Positions 25,819 to 34,670 are shown, counted from the stretch's first letter. The stretch is DNA of 64,000 nucleotides from an uncultured Oscillospiraceae bacterium (GCA_900547455.1 URGV01000005.1:13743-77742); one strand, 5' to 3'. Made by a program: numbers and translations. Notes: a model not told the origin generated them from the letters alone.

Positions 25819-28311
25819 TCATGAATTGCTCTGCCCGATTACGTCAGCAGATTCTGCGGCGGAGGAATCCTCGCTGCCGGGCTGTGTTTCGGGGGCTGTG
25901 CCGTCGGTTGGAGGAGCTGTTTCCTCCTGACCGGACGGGCGCTGTCCGCCGCGGCCGCCCATACCACCAAAGCCCTGGCTTGCTTCGCTGCCGTCCGAGG
26001 AGATGCTGGTGACGCCGTCGGTCAGGGTGACATCGCACAGCTTGGTGCCGCCGGTCAGCTCACCCATGGTGATGATCTGGCTGTCTGAATTGGCGTCGCC
26101 GCCGGTGTACAGGCTGAGTGTCTGGCCGGAGGCCATACTCTCAGTGCAGATGACAGCGGAAGAGAAGGAGATAGGCGCTTCCAGTGAGCAGACGATCTGT
26201 CCGTTTTTGTCGCACAGGCTCAAGCGTGTTCCTGCCTGCTGCCTCTCACTCCAGGTCACCATCAAAACAGCGTGGCTGTCATCCGGTTCAACCGACTGCG
26301 CCATCCCTGCGGTGCCAAGTGCAGCCAGAGTGCCGCCGGTGATGCTGGCCTCCCCATCATAGTCCAACGCGCTGTCCGCGCCGCCTTCGGAGCCAAAAAC
26401 AATGACAGTGCCGCCGGAAATGGTTATGTCGCCGTTGCTGTCAATGCCGTCTCCGCCGGTGACGGAGGTGTTTTCTCCGACACCGGCCTGCACGATCAAA
26501 GTGCCGCCGCTGATGTTGAGGAGGGTGTTGTCCTCTGGAATACCGATTCCCATTCCCATGCCGCCTCCAGGCTGCGGCGGCTGGGCCTGTTCCTCTGTTT
26601 GCCCGGCGGAGTTTGTCGTCTCACTGCCGGATTGTCCGGTGGAGTCGCTTGTCTCACTGCCGGTTTGTTCAGTGGAGTTTGTTGTTTCACTGTTGGTTTG
26701 TCCGGTGCTGGCCGCGGTCTGTGTGGGCTCAGCGGTCTCGGCTTGAGTGGACTCAGTGGCTTCGGTGGTTGTAGTTGCTTCCTTTAAGACGAGCGCCCCA
26801 TCCACCAGGTCAAAGTCGCCGCCGCCGGCTGCATTGAGGCCGTCGTCGCTGGCGCTGACATGGATGGTGCCGCCGGAGATGTCGATCTGTGCAGCTTCCA
26901 GTCCCTCGTAGCTTTCGTCGACGTTGATGGTGCCGCCGGAGATAGTGAGGTAGGCGTCGCCGTGCATGCCGTCGTCGCCGGTGCGGATGGTGAAGCTGCC
27001 GTCATGGATGGAAATGCTGTAGTTGGAGTGGACCGCGTCGTCAGCAGAATCGATGTCAAAGCTGCCGCCGTTGATAGTCAGGTTCTGCCCGGCCTTCAGG
27101 CCTTTGGTGCTGACGGTGGTGTCGCTGTCATCGGCGGAGGTGTCGTCAAACTCGTCCCAATCAAATCCCATTGCCGGGTCGAAGGAGAAGTCTCCGCTCT
27201 CGCCGATAGTCATTTCGGGGCTGTCCGTGGTGGTTTCATCGGTCGTTTCGGAGGGGAGTTCAGGCGGCTGCACTGTACTGTCAGCCGGCGGTTCGGCCAT
27301 TTCAGGAGGCTGCGCTGCATCGTCAGCTGTTTGCGTATCGCCGCTCATTTCGGGCGGTTGTGTGCCGCCCGGCATCCGTCCGCCGCCACCGCCGCCGAAC
27401 ATCATCGAGTCGGTATGATCCGGACCGTTTTCCGCCCCACCACCGCTGAGGATGGTGAAGTCACCGCCGTTGATGGTCAGGTCGGTTTCGGCTTGGATGC
27501 CGTCGCCGGAGGAGGTGATGGTGTAGGTACCGCCGTCAATCTGCACCCAGCCCTTATCTGCGTCCTCAGTGTTGCTGGCCTGGATGCCGTCCTTTTCGGA
27601 GGTGAGATTGAAGGTGCCGTCCAGGATGCAGACCGAGTCGTTGCCGCGCAGCGCGTGGCTGACCGAGGTGACGTTGTAGGTGCCGCCGGTGATCACGAGG
27701 TCGTCGTTTCCGGCGATGCCGTGTTTATAGTTGCCGGTTGCGGTGAGTGTACCGCTGCCGTTGAGGATCAAATCGTCCTTACTGAACAGCGCCGCGTCAG
27801 GGTTGTCATCGTCCTCGGCATAGGAGGCACCGTCTGTCAGGGTGTTTTCGCTGTCCGCGGCCAGGGTGACCTTCACCTTATCCGCGTTGCGCACCAGGAT
27901 CGGGCTGCTGTCCGAGCAGGTAATCAATACTCCGTCCAGCACCAGCTGCACCTGGTCGGTATCGCCCGCGTCGACGATGATCTGCCCATCGGTGAGCTCC
28001 CCGCGCAGGATGTAGCAGCCTTCCCGGCTGATGGTGACGGTCGAGCCGCTGATGGTGACGCCGGTGCCGTTCGATTCTGCGCTGTCCCCGGACAGGGTGA
28101 TGAGGGCGGCGCTGCTTTCATCGTAGCTGTCATCCAGCTCATAGTCGGAGTAGGTATAGGTTTCCCGTGATTGTGTGGTGCTTTCGCTGGCTGTGCTCTC
28201 CCCAATGCTGCTGGAGGCGGTCTGTGCTGTCTGGGAACAGCCGGCGCACAGCAGCGCGATACAAAGGCAGAGGATGCACAGCTTTTTCTTCCAAGATGGA
28301 TGGATGTTCAA
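25819..28311 (-). CDS. Carbohydrate-binding (Cthe_2159/DUF4353-like) beta-helix lipoprotein
   Basis: 830 residues. It starts at TTG 28311 behind TAGGA; no upstream ATG exists. The N-terminus is a lipoprotein signal (cysteine 25 in LLCAGC). Residues about 50-280 and 395-500 are rich in G-G-T-x-x-V/I-T-x-x-x-D-G-I turns, the parallel beta-helix pattern of the Cthe_2159 cellulose/pectin-binding family. Inserted between are a QPPEM-repeat linker (about 300-375) and a Thr/Ser/Glu linker with 11-residue repeats (about 520-590). A further helix part (DITISGGTVIVFGSEGG) and a Gly/Gln/Pro tail follow. It is the last gene of an operon with DUF4956 and VTC proteins, a set seen in other Firmicutes. Role beyond surface glycan binding is inferred. 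Confidence 0.85.
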   Translation of the reverse strand: MNIHPSWKKKLCILCLCIALLCAGCSQTAQTASSSIGESTASESTTQSRETYTYSDYELDDSYDESSAALITLSGDSAESNGTGVTISGSTVTISREGCYILRGELTDGQIIVDAGDTDQVQLVLDGVLITCSDSSPILVRNADKVKVTLAADSENTLTDGASYAEDDDNPDAALFSKDDLILNGSGTLTATGNYKHGIAGNDDLVITGGTYNVTSVSHALRGNDSVCILDGTFNLTSEKDGIQASNTEDADKGWVQIDGGTYTITSSGDGIQAETDLTINGGDFTILSGGGAENGPDHTDSMMFGGGGGGRMPGGTQPPEMSGDTQTADDAAQPPEMAEPPADSTVQPPELPSETTDETTTDSPEMTIGESGDFSFDPAMGFDWDEFDDTSADDSDTTVSTKGLKAGQNLTINGGSFDIDSADDAVHSNYSISIHDGSFTIRTGDDGMHGDAYLTISGGTINVDESYEGLEAAQIDISGGTIHVSASDDGLNAAGGGDFDLVDGALVLKEATTTTEATESTQAETAEPTQTAASTGQTNSETTNSTEQTGSETSDSTGQSGSETTNSAGQTEEQAQPPQPGGGMGMGIGIPEDNTLLNISGGTLIVQAGVGENTSVTGGDGIDSNGDITISGGTVIVFGSEGGADSALDYDGEASITGGTLAALGTAGMAQSVEPDDSHAVLMVTWSERQQAGTRLSLCDKNGQIVCSLEAPISFSSAVICTESMASGQTLSLYTGGDANSDSQIITMGELTGGTKLCDVTLTDGVTSISSDGSEASQGFGGMGGRGGQRPSGQEETAPPTDGTAPETQPGSEDSSAAESADVIGQSNS
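26606..26712 (-). repeat. 33-bp tandem repeats coding an 11-residue linker repeat
   Basis: Within the lipoprotein gene the linker repeats T-G-Q-T-N-S-E-T-T-N-S about three times with small changes. At DNA level these are imperfect 33-bp direct repeats. Such linkers change length easily by slippage and separate the beta-helix domains. Confidence 0.7.
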
Positions 28312-28324
28312 AAAGGATTCCTAC

Positions 28325-29002
28325 TTATAATTCGTCCCGTATGGTGGATATCCGCCCACAGACGATGTTCAGATTGCCGTTGCGGCAGCGGATCTCGTCC
28401 AGGAAGGATTTGTTGATGCCGCTGTCCTTCAGCCGCACCAGATAGCACAGCTCATACAGGCTGCCCATGTTGCTGGTCTTGACGTGGATCAGCTCGTGGC
28501 GGGTGGTGTATTTATCGAACAGGTCGTCAAACACACCCTCATAGTCCAGCGATTCGAGAATGGTGATCTTCAGCTCCCGGTCGGTGGCATTTGGCTCGGC
28601 AAAGCGGGTGTTGTAGAACAGAATATTGGCGATGGCGATGATGACCAGGAAGAAGAAGGCATAGCCGATGTAGCCCATGCCGGTGGCAAGGCCCAGCGCC
28701 ATTGCCAGAAACAGGCTGGTGATTTCCCGTGCGCTGCCTGGAACCGAGCGGAAGCGCACCAGGCTGAACGCACCCATCACGGCGACGCCGGCGCCCAGGT
28801 TGCCGTTAACCAGCATGATGACGGTCTGCACGATGACCGGCAGAAGGGACAGGGTGACCACAAAGCTCTTGGTGTAGGTGTTGCGGTAGCAGTAAATCCC
28901 GGCGGAAAGAGCGCCCAGAATGACCGAGGAGAGGGTGCACAGCAGGATGGCCTGCCAGCTGACCGTGCCGGTGATGATGCTGGAAAAGAAGGTGTTAAGC
29001 AT
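28325..29002 (-). CDS. DUF4956 membrane protein
   Basis: 225 residues. Three to four N-terminal membrane helices (about 10-125) contain the DUF4956 signature around MGAFSLVRFRSVPGSAREI, followed by a cytoplasmic domain (about 135-225). I start at ATG 29002, 8 nt after GGAGG; it overlaps the end of the VTC gene by 8 nt, so translation is coupled. DUF4956 genes travel with VTC-domain polyphosphate-polymerase-like genes. Function unknown; the soluble tail may dock the VTC protein. Confidence 0.88.
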   Translation of the reverse strand: MLNTFFSSIITGTVSWQAILLCTLSSVILGALSAGIYCYRNTYTKSFVVTLSLLPVIVQTVIMLVNGNLGAGVAVMGAFSLVRFRSVPGSAREITSLFLAMALGLATGMGYIGYAFFFLVIIAIANILFYNTRFAEPNATDRELKITILESLDYEGVFDDLFDKYTTRHELIHVKTSNMGSLYELCYLVRLKDSGINKSFLDEIRCRNGNLNIVCGRISTIRDEL

Positions 29003-29735
29003 AAAGTTTGCCTCCAAAGGTGTGTTTTTTTTCTAAGTCTGGGAAGAGATAGTTCTTGTAGCAGTAGCCGTACTTGGAGAAGGAGGTCGGGAAAACCGCC
29101 GCCTCATCTAAAAGGCAGCTCAGCCACAGCGGCATGGCACCCGGAATTTTGATCTCCATCAGTACATGATCGGCCAGCGCATCCTGCAAGAGCGGATAGC
29201 CCCAGTCGCCGTCCGAGAGGGAGAGCTGGGTGTCGCGCCAGCGGATGTTATGGTCAAAGGTGATGCGCAGCTCCTCCTCCTCGGGGGAGAAGAAGGCCAT
29301 GCGGTCGTAGGCCAGAAAGACCTTGGGCGAGGTGTGCCACAGGTGCTGGAACCAGTCGATCTCGTGCAGGATCTGCCCGTCGCAGTGGGGGCGCTCCCCG
29401 GCAAAGAGGTATTCACGGCACTCCTCCAGCTGCATATCGACCCGGCGCTTGTAGACGACGCCCTTGTATTTTTTCTTGAGTTCCAAAAAGACCGGGCTCT
29501 GCGCGTCCTCGGGGACGCCGTAGCTGCGCAGCCGCAGCTTTTCTTTGTAGACCGGCTTTTCCAGTGAGGAACGAATCAGCTGAAAATTGTCGGTATCAAA
29601 GTAGATGCTGCAGATGGTGTACAGCCCGTACTGGTCCAGCTGCATCCGCTCCTGGATTCCCTGCCGTACCGTGCGGTACTGTTGGGGGGAGAGTAGATAC
29701 TTCTTTTCGTATCGTTTGAACGTTTTCTGTATCAT
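28995..29735 (-). CDS. VTC-domain (polyphosphate-polymerase-like) protein
   Basis: 246 residues forming one VTC tunnel domain. Basic motifs that line the tunnel in yeast Vtc4 are visible: RYEKKYLL, SIYFDTDNF, KEKLRLRSYG and FLELKKKYKGVVYKRR, and near the C-terminus MEIKIPGAMPLW with its conserved glutamate. Yeast Vtc4 polymerises ATP phosphate into polyphosphate; bacterial VTC proteins beside DUF4956 are poorly studied. It is the first gene of the three-gene minus-strand operon. Confidence 0.88.
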   Translation of the reverse strand: MIQKTFKRYEKKYLLSPQQYRTVRQGIQERMQLDQYGLYTICSIYFDTDNFQLIRSSLEKPVYKEKLRLRSYGVPEDAQSPVFLELKKKYKGVVYKRRVDMQLEECREYLFAGERPHCDGQILHEIDWFQHLWHTSPKVFLAYDRMAFFSPEEEELRITFDHNIRWRDTQLSLSDGDWGYPLLQDALADHVLMEIKIPGAMPLWLSCLLDEAAVFPTSFSKYGYCYKNYLFPDLEKKHTFGGKLYA

Positions 29736-29865
29736 ATGAACACCTCGTTTGGACGGTGGTTTTTGTTGACAACCAAAGAATAGCGCAATAAGCTTAAATT
29801 AGTCTGAAAAATTCCTTTCAGCTTTTTTTCAGCTTGATGCGGTAGAATAAAAGACAGAAAAAGGA

Positions 29866-29894
29866 TGGAAAGGACAGGCCGTTTGTGTTATGAT
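29866..29894 (+). promoter_or_regulatory. Putative promoter of the GNAT/two-component operon
   Basis: -35-like TGGAAA (29866-29871), 17-nt spacer, extended -10 TG-T-TATGAT (29889-29894). The leader would be only about 17 nt and includes the GGAGGG ribosome site. Confidence 0.5.
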
Positions 29895-29917
29895 GAAAAA
29901 AACAGGAGGGATGCCAG

Positions 29918-30709
29918 ATGTTCGAGATTGCAAGGATGGATTATACACAGTATCGGAAGCACTTTTTCCCAAAACAGCAGGACGGGTGGGACATCCTCTC
30001 TTGCTGCTTTGCAAGCCCGCTGCCACCGCAGCGCTGCCCGGCGCGGCTGTTCATTGACGACAATTGCAGGCCCCGCAGCGCGGCGGTGGTGATGGGGGAC
30101 TTTGTCTTCTTGTCCGGCGAGCCGAAGCTTTCCTTTTTGAAGGAGGTTGCCGGTCGGGACGGCCTGCTGCTCATCGCCAGAAATGAGGGTTGGCAGGAAC
30201 AGCTGCCCGCACTTGCCGGGGAGAGTTTTGCAGATTATAAATGTTACCCGCGCTACAGGTTTTCCCTTGCGGCGAAGGAAGATCATTTGCAGCAAATTCT
30301 CTCCTCCCTGCCGGAAGGAATGAGGCTGGAGCGGATCGACCAAAGCTGGTTTGAGTACAGCCGCAAGGTTGCGTGGATGCGGGACTTCTGCTCTCAGTTT
30401 ACCTGCTGGGAGGACTATGCGCGGTGGGGCTGCGGGTTTCTTTTGACCCGGGAGGGCAGGCCGCTCAGCGGGGCCTCGTCGTATCTGGTTTCGGAGAGCG
30501 GTTTCACCATCCAGGTACAGACCGAGGACAGCCAGCAGGGCAGGGGGTACGCCAAATTCCCCAGCGCCGCACTGATTGCCGCCGCGCTGGAGCAGGGAAT
30601 CTACCCCGACTGGGATGCGGACAATGAGGCTTCCGCGCGCCTAGCACAGCGGCTGGGCTACCAGCTGGAGGGAAGCTATGAAACCATTTTGGTGCAGCAA
30701 CGAGTTTGA
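29918..30709 (+). CDS. GNAT-like acetyltransferase (GNAT_acetyltran type)
   Basis: 263 residues. The N-terminal half is divergent; the C-terminal half (about 150-255) has the GNAT core: CGFLLTREGRPLSGASSYLV strand pair, VQTEDSQQGRGYAKFPSAALI as acetyl-CoA loop (Q-x-x-G-R-G-Y-A) and DADNEASARLAQRLGY as the helix-turn after it. This layout matches GNAT_acetyltran proteins of Gram-positives. It precedes a two-component system by 17 nt and may be part of the same transcript. Substrate unknown. Confidence 0.78.
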   Translation: MFEIARMDYTQYRKHFFPKQQDGWDILSCCFASPLPPQRCPARLFIDDNCRPRSAAVVMGDFVFLSGEPKLSFLKEVAGRDGLLLIARNEGWQEQLPALAGESFADYKCYPRYRFSLAAKEDHLQQILSSLPEGMRLERIDQSWFEYSRKVAWMRDFCSQFTCWEDYARWGCGFLLTREGRPLSGASSYLVSESGFTIQVQTEDSQQGRGYAKFPSAALIAAALEQGIYPDWDADNEASARLAQRLGYQLEGSYETILVQQRV

Positions 30710-30726
30710 GAACAGGAGGATGGTCG

Positions 30727-31401
30727 ATGAGAGTTTTGATCGTGGAGGACGAAAAGAGGCTGGCTCAGGCTCTGGGACAGATCATGGAGGAGCAGCACTA
30801 CCAGGTGGACATCGTCTATGACGGGGCGGACGGGCTGGACTACGCCCTGAGCGGCCAGTACGACATTGTGATTCTGGACGTGATGCTGCCCCAAAAGGAC
30901 GGCTTTGAAGTGGTGCATGAGCTGCGGGAACAGAAGATTTCAACCCCGGTGCTGATGCTTACCGCCCGGGACGACATCAGCGACAAGGTGCAGGGGCTGG
31001 ACTGCGGCGCGGACGACTATATGACCAAGCCCTTTTCTCCGGAGGAGTTGCTGGCCCGCATCCGCGCGCTTTCCCGCCGGCAGGGAGATGTGCTGCTCGA
31101 GGACATCCACTGGGCGGACTTGACCCTCAAGCTTTCTTCCCGCACGCTGCACTGCGGCGCAAAGTCGGTCAGCCTGGGCTTTAAGGAGTTTGAGGTGCTG
31201 AAGATTCTGCTGGCAAACCCCAACGGCATCGTCTCCAAGGAGGAGCTGATCGTCAAGGTGTGGGGCAGCGATTCCAACGCCGAGGACAACAATGTCGAGG
31301 CTTACATCTCCTTCTTGCGCAAGAAGTTTTTCTATCTTGGCTCCCGGACGGGGATTGGGACGGTGCGCAAGGTGGGCTATCATCTGGAGGAGAATGCGTA
31401 A
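30727..31401 (+). CDS. OmpR-family response regulator
   Basis: 224 residues. The receiver domain has acidic pocket E7-D8, phospho-acceptor D51 (in IVILDVMLPQKDG), TAR switch and the lysine in MTKPF. The C-terminal winged-helix DNA-binding domain (about 127-222) has LGFKEFEVLKILLANPNGIVSKEELI and VEAYISFLRKK. ATG 30727 follows AGGAGG. The stop codon abuts the ATG of the sensor kinase gene. Targets are unknown. Confidence 0.95.
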   Translation: MRVLIVEDEKRLAQALGQIMEEQHYQVDIVYDGADGLDYALSGQYDIVILDVMLPQKDGFEVVHELREQKISTPVLMLTARDDISDKVQGLDCGADDYMTKPFSPEELLARIRALSRRQGDVLLEDIHWADLTLKLSSRTLHCGAKSVSLGFKEFEVLKILLANPNGIVSKEELIVKVWGSDSNAEDNNVEAYISFLRKKFFYLGSRTGIGTVRKVGYHLEENA

Positions 31402-32706
31402 ATGACCAAAGAGCTTCGCAAAAAATTTATCCTCATCAACATGGCCCTGGTGGGGACGGTGCTGCTGATCGTCTTTGCGGTGCTGTGCTTTCAGAATTAC
31501 CAGCGGCTGGAGCAGGACAGCATGCGGGTGATGGAGCGCTATTTTAACGACAACGGCGCCCGCCCGGTTCCCGAGCTGGAATTTGACAAAAAGCGGGAGT
31601 GGAGAAATTTCCCACTCATGCTGTCCTTCTGCGCGGTGGTGGACAGCAATGGGGAGCTGGTCTCCTACCAGAGCGACAACCTCACGGTCAGCGAGGCGAC
31701 GGTGAGCCAGGCTGTGGAGGCGGCGCTGGACAAGATGGAATCCAGTGGAAAAAACAGCGGAACGCTGAGCGGGCTGGACCTGCGGTATCTGGCGCGGGGA
31801 CAGCAGGGACAGATGTGGATTGCCTTTGTTGACCGCACCCAGGAGTACGCCTCAATGCGTTCCTTTTTGACCTCCGCTCTGCAGCTGGGGGCGGCGGGGC
31901 TGATCGCGTTGTTCCTCATCAGCTTCTTTTTGTCGGCGTGGGTGGTGCGGCCGGTGGAGCGCAGCTGGGCGCAGCAGCGGCAGTTTGTGGCCGACGCCTC
32001 GCACGAGCTCAAAACTCCGCTAACGGTCATCCTGGCCAACACCGGCATCCTGCTCTCCCACCCGGATGAGACCATCGCCCAGCAGCAACGCTGGGTGCGC
32101 AACACCCAGGAGGAAGCGGTGAACATGAAAAAGCTGGTGGACGAGATGCTCTATCTGGCGCGCACCGACGCCACCCAGCAGATGGTCTACAGCCTTGTCA
32201 ACCTCAGCGACCTTGTCTGGAGCAGCGTGCTGCCCTTTGAGTCGGTGGCCTTTGAGCAGGGGCTGGAGCTGGAGAGCGACATCGCCGAGGGCATCTCGCT
32301 GCAGGCGGATGAGGGAAGTCTGCAGGAGCTGCTGCGCATCCTGCTGGACAACGCCTGCAAGTACTGCGCGCCCAAGGGCAGCATCTTTGTGAGGCTGGAA
32401 TGGGGCAAGGAGCAGGAGAAGGCAATCCTGAGCGTGCGCAACACCCTGGCCGAAAAGCTGCCGCTCGAGGAGCTGGAGCGCCTGTTCGAGCGGTTTTACC
32501 GGATGGATAAGGCGCGCAACCGGGAGAAGGGCGGCTATGGACTGGGGCTTGCCATCGCCAAGAGCATTGTGGAAAAGCACCACGGCAAGATTGCCGCCAG
32601 CCAGACCGAGGAGGACATCCAGTTCACCGTCACCCTGCCGGTCAAGGAGCACCGGCAAAAGAAAAAATTGCTGCCGGTTCGGATGCCGGGCAGCGGGAAA
32701 GAATGA
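31402..32706 (+). CDS. Sensor histidine kinase
   Basis: 434 residues. Two membrane helices (about 9-31 and 158-180) flank an extracytoplasmic loop of about 125 residues. The HisKA box has H201 in ASHELKTPLTVI. The ATPase domain has the N box (LLDNACKY), a G1-like region and GGYGLGLAIAKSIVEKH (G2 box). It would phosphorylate the regulator encoded immediately upstream. The pair resembles CiaH/VanS-type kinases; the signal is unknown. Confidence 0.95.
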   Translation: MTKELRKKFILINMALVGTVLLIVFAVLCFQNYQRLEQDSMRVMERYFNDNGARPVPELEFDKKREWRNFPLMLSFCAVVDSNGELVSYQSDNLTVSEATVSQAVEAALDKMESSGKNSGTLSGLDLRYLARGQQGQMWIAFVDRTQEYASMRSFLTSALQLGAAGLIALFLISFFLSAWVVRPVERSWAQQRQFVADASHELKTPLTVILANTGILLSHPDETIAQQQRWVRNTQEEAVNMKKLVDEMLYLARTDATQQMVYSLVNLSDLVWSSVLPFESVAFEQGLELESDIAEGISLQADEGSLQELLRILLDNACKYCAPKGSIFVRLEWGKEQEKAILSVRNTLAEKLPLEELERLFERFYRMDKARNREKGGYGLGLAIAKSIVEKHHGKIAASQTEEDIQFTVTLPVKEHRQKKKLLPVRMPGSGKE

Positions 32707-32729
32707 TTGGCGGTTTTGGAAAAATAAAC

Positions 32730-32758
32730 TTGCACACAAGGGTGTTTTTTAGTATAAT
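32730..32758 (+). promoter_or_regulatory. Promoter of threonine aldolase gene
   Basis: TTGCAC (32730-32735), 17-nt spacer, TATAAT (32753-32758). Transcription should start near 32765, about 60 nt before the ATG. Confidence 0.85.
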
Positions 32759-32825
32759 TTATCTATAGATGGGCGGGAAGGTCCCATTGATTTGATGACA
32801 GGATATCCAAAGGGAGGTCATTTTG

Positions 32826-33869
32826 ATGCAAACAGAGAGAAAATGGATTGATTTAAGAAGCGACACCGTCACCCAGCCGACCCAGCAGATGCGGGAGGCG
32901 ATGTTTAACGCCCAGGTGGGCGACGACGTCTACGGCGACGACCCGACCATGAACGAGCTGGAGAAGAAGGCCGCCGAGATGCTCGGCAAGGAGGCGGCGC
33001 TGTTTATGGCCAGCGGCACGATGGGCAACGCGGTAGCGGTGATGTCCCACACCAGCCGCGGCGACGAGATCATCCTGTCCGACACCGCGCATATTGTTGC
33101 TCACGAGGTCGGCGGCGCGGCGGTGCTGTCCCAGGCGTTTATCCGCACCCTGCACTTTGAAAACGGCATCTTCGACGCCGAACAGATTCGCTCGGCCATC
33201 CGCGACCGCAGCAACATCCACTATCCGCGCACCGGCTTAATCTGCGTGGAGGAGCCGCTGGCGACCGGCAAGGTTGTCCCGCTGGACAAGCTGCAGGCGG
33301 TCTATAAAATGGCGAAAGAGGAGGGCCTGCCGGTCCACATGGACGGCGCGCGCATCTTTAACGCCGCCACCGCCTTAGGGGTGGACGTCAAGGAGATTGC
33401 CGCCTGCGCCGATTCGGTCATGTTCTGCCTGTCCAAGGGCCTGTGCGCACCGGTCGGCTCGATGCTGGTGGGCAGCAAGGAGTACATCGAGCGCGCCCGC
33501 CGCAACCGCAAGATGCTGGGCGGCGGCATGCGCCAGTGCGGATTTTTGGCGGCAGCCGGTTTGATTGCGCTGGAGGTGATGACCAAGCGCCTGCAGGAGG
33601 ACCACGACAACGCCAAATATATGGCGCAGCGCCTGCAGCAGATGCCTGGGGTCAGCCTGGACATGAGCTCGGTGGAGATCAACATGGTGTTCTTTAAGCT
33701 GGACGCGCCGCAGCAGGTGATAGACACCCTGCCGGAGAAGATGCTGGAACAGGGCGTCAAGATCAACGGCATTGAGGACGGCGAGTTCCGCTTTGTCACC
33801 ACCAACGACACCAGCCGCGAGGACATCGACCGGGCGCTGGATATTTTTGAATCGATTATTCGTGGATAG
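32826..33869 (+). CDS. ltaE: Low-specificity L-threonine aldolase
   Basis: 347 residues, fold-type I PLP enzyme splitting L-threonine (and allo-threonine) to glycine and acetaldehyde. Conserved features: DLRSDTVTQPT start, GDDVYGDDPT, MASGTMGNAVA, HMDGARIFNAA with the PLP-pyridine aspartate and FCLSKGLCAPVGS with the Schiff-base lysine. I choose ATG 32826 over the TTG three bases earlier because it is better spaced from GGGAGG. Glycine is also made from threonine by Tdh/Kbl at 54491-56803. Confidence 0.95.
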   Translation: MQTERKWIDLRSDTVTQPTQQMREAMFNAQVGDDVYGDDPTMNELEKKAAEMLGKEAALFMASGTMGNAVAVMSHTSRGDEIILSDTAHIVAHEVGGAAVLSQAFIRTLHFENGIFDAEQIRSAIRDRSNIHYPRTGLICVEEPLATGKVVPLDKLQAVYKMAKEEGLPVHMDGARIFNAATALGVDVKEIAACADSVMFCLSKGLCAPVGSMLVGSKEYIERARRNRKMLGGGMRQCGFLAAAGLIALEVMTKRLQEDHDNAKYMAQRLQQMPGVSLDMSSVEINMVFFKLDAPQQVIDTLPEKMLEQGVKINGIEDGEFRFVTTNDTSREDIDRALDIFESIIRG

Positions 33870-33876
33870 AAGAAAT

Positions 33877-33910
33877 AAAAAAAGCGAGGACGGCTGTCCT
33901 CGCTTTTTTT
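33877..33910 (+). terminator. Terminator of ltaE
   Basis: A perfect 15-bp stem AAAAAAAGCGAGGAC / GTCCTCGCTTTTTTT with a 4-nt loop. Confidence 0.92.
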
Positions 33911-33935
33911 GTTTTCTTCGCCGGGGAGAGGGAGC

Positions 33936-33967
33936 AAAAAAAGCGGGCGCCCGGGAAGGGCGTCCGC
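33936..33967 (-). terminator. Terminator of the cysteine-rich surface protein gene
   Basis: On the minus strand GCGGACGCCC-TTCCC-GGGCGCCCGC is followed by seven T. It lies back to back with the ltaE terminator. Confidence 0.85.
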
Positions 33968-33980
33968 TTGCGGGGCTTTT

Positions 33981-34670
33981 TTAGAGGATGCGCACGATAC
34001 GGATGTTGGCGTTGGTGACATTGACGCTGCCCGCGGAGGTGTTTGAAAGGGAGATGTTGCCGGTGGTGCCGCAGGGGACGGTGACGATGGTGGCGGCGCT
34101 GAGCGATTCGAGCTGGCCGGTGGCGCCGACGGTGGATGCCGACTCGGAGCCGGGGATGACCGCGCCGCCGGACAGCAGCGCCATCGAGACGGCGACGTTG
34201 GTGCCGGTGGCGACGGCGACATTGGCATTGTACTCCACCAGGTAGACGCCGGGGCAGGCCAGGGTGAAGGCGGATGTACCGGCGGTGTGCTGGATGCAGT
34301 TGCCGCTGGAGAGCCGGTCGGTGGCGAACAGGACAGGGTTGTTGGTGGTGACGGTCTGCTCGGCCTCGTTGACGGCGCTTAAATAGCTGGGGCCGCTGGG
34401 GCAGACGGAGCCGGAGCCGGTGCCGGTGCTCTGGCAGCAGCTGGGGCAGGTGTTCTGACAGCAGGCGTTTTGCCAGCAGCAGCAGTTGGGAAGGGTGTCC
34501 AGATCATAGGAGATCTGGTCATATCTTGCCAGGGCGCAGCGGGCATAGTCGTTGAGATAGCCGTTGGCGCAGACATAGGCCGGCTGGCTGGCAGAGGAAG
34601 TGTTGGAGCCGCAGGTGCAAGTGGGGGTACAGGTGCAGGGGCTGCAGCAGCATGGATTGCAGTATGCCAT
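33981..34670 (-). CDS. Cysteine-rich protein with BclA/C1q-like C-terminal domain
   Basis: 229 residues. The first 80 residues carry about twenty cysteines in CC, CxC and CCC groups (YCNPCCCSPCTCTPTC near the start, NCCCWQNACCQNTCPSCC later). The C-terminal 135 residues form a small beta-rich domain (ESLSAATIVTVPCGTTGNIS, GVYLVEYNANVAVATGTNVA) like the trimeric jelly-roll end of exosporium BclA and collagen-like clostridial proteins. No collagen Gly-x-y stretch or signal peptide is present. Start ATG 34670 follows GAGGTGG. A disulfide-linked spore or cell-surface layer protein is a reasonable inference, not shown. Confidence 0.75.
   Translation of the reverse strand: MAYCNPCCCSPCTCTPTCTCGSNTSSASQPAYVCANGYLNDYARCALARYDQISYDLDTLPNCCCWQNACCQNTCPSCCQSTGTGSGSVCPSGPSYLSAVNEAEQTVTTNNPVLFATDRLSSGNCIQHTAGTSAFTLACPGVYLVEYNANVAVATGTNVAVSMALLSGGAVIPGSESASTVGATGQLESLSAATIVTVPCGTTGNISLSNTSAGSVNVTNANIRIVRIL

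Noticed and set aside
26860-28170. A 436-codon plus-strand frame opposite the beta-helix lipoprotein
   Set aside because: It mirrors the Gly/Asp-rich repeats of the minus-strand gene as Val/Ala/Gly repeats and has no family resemblance.
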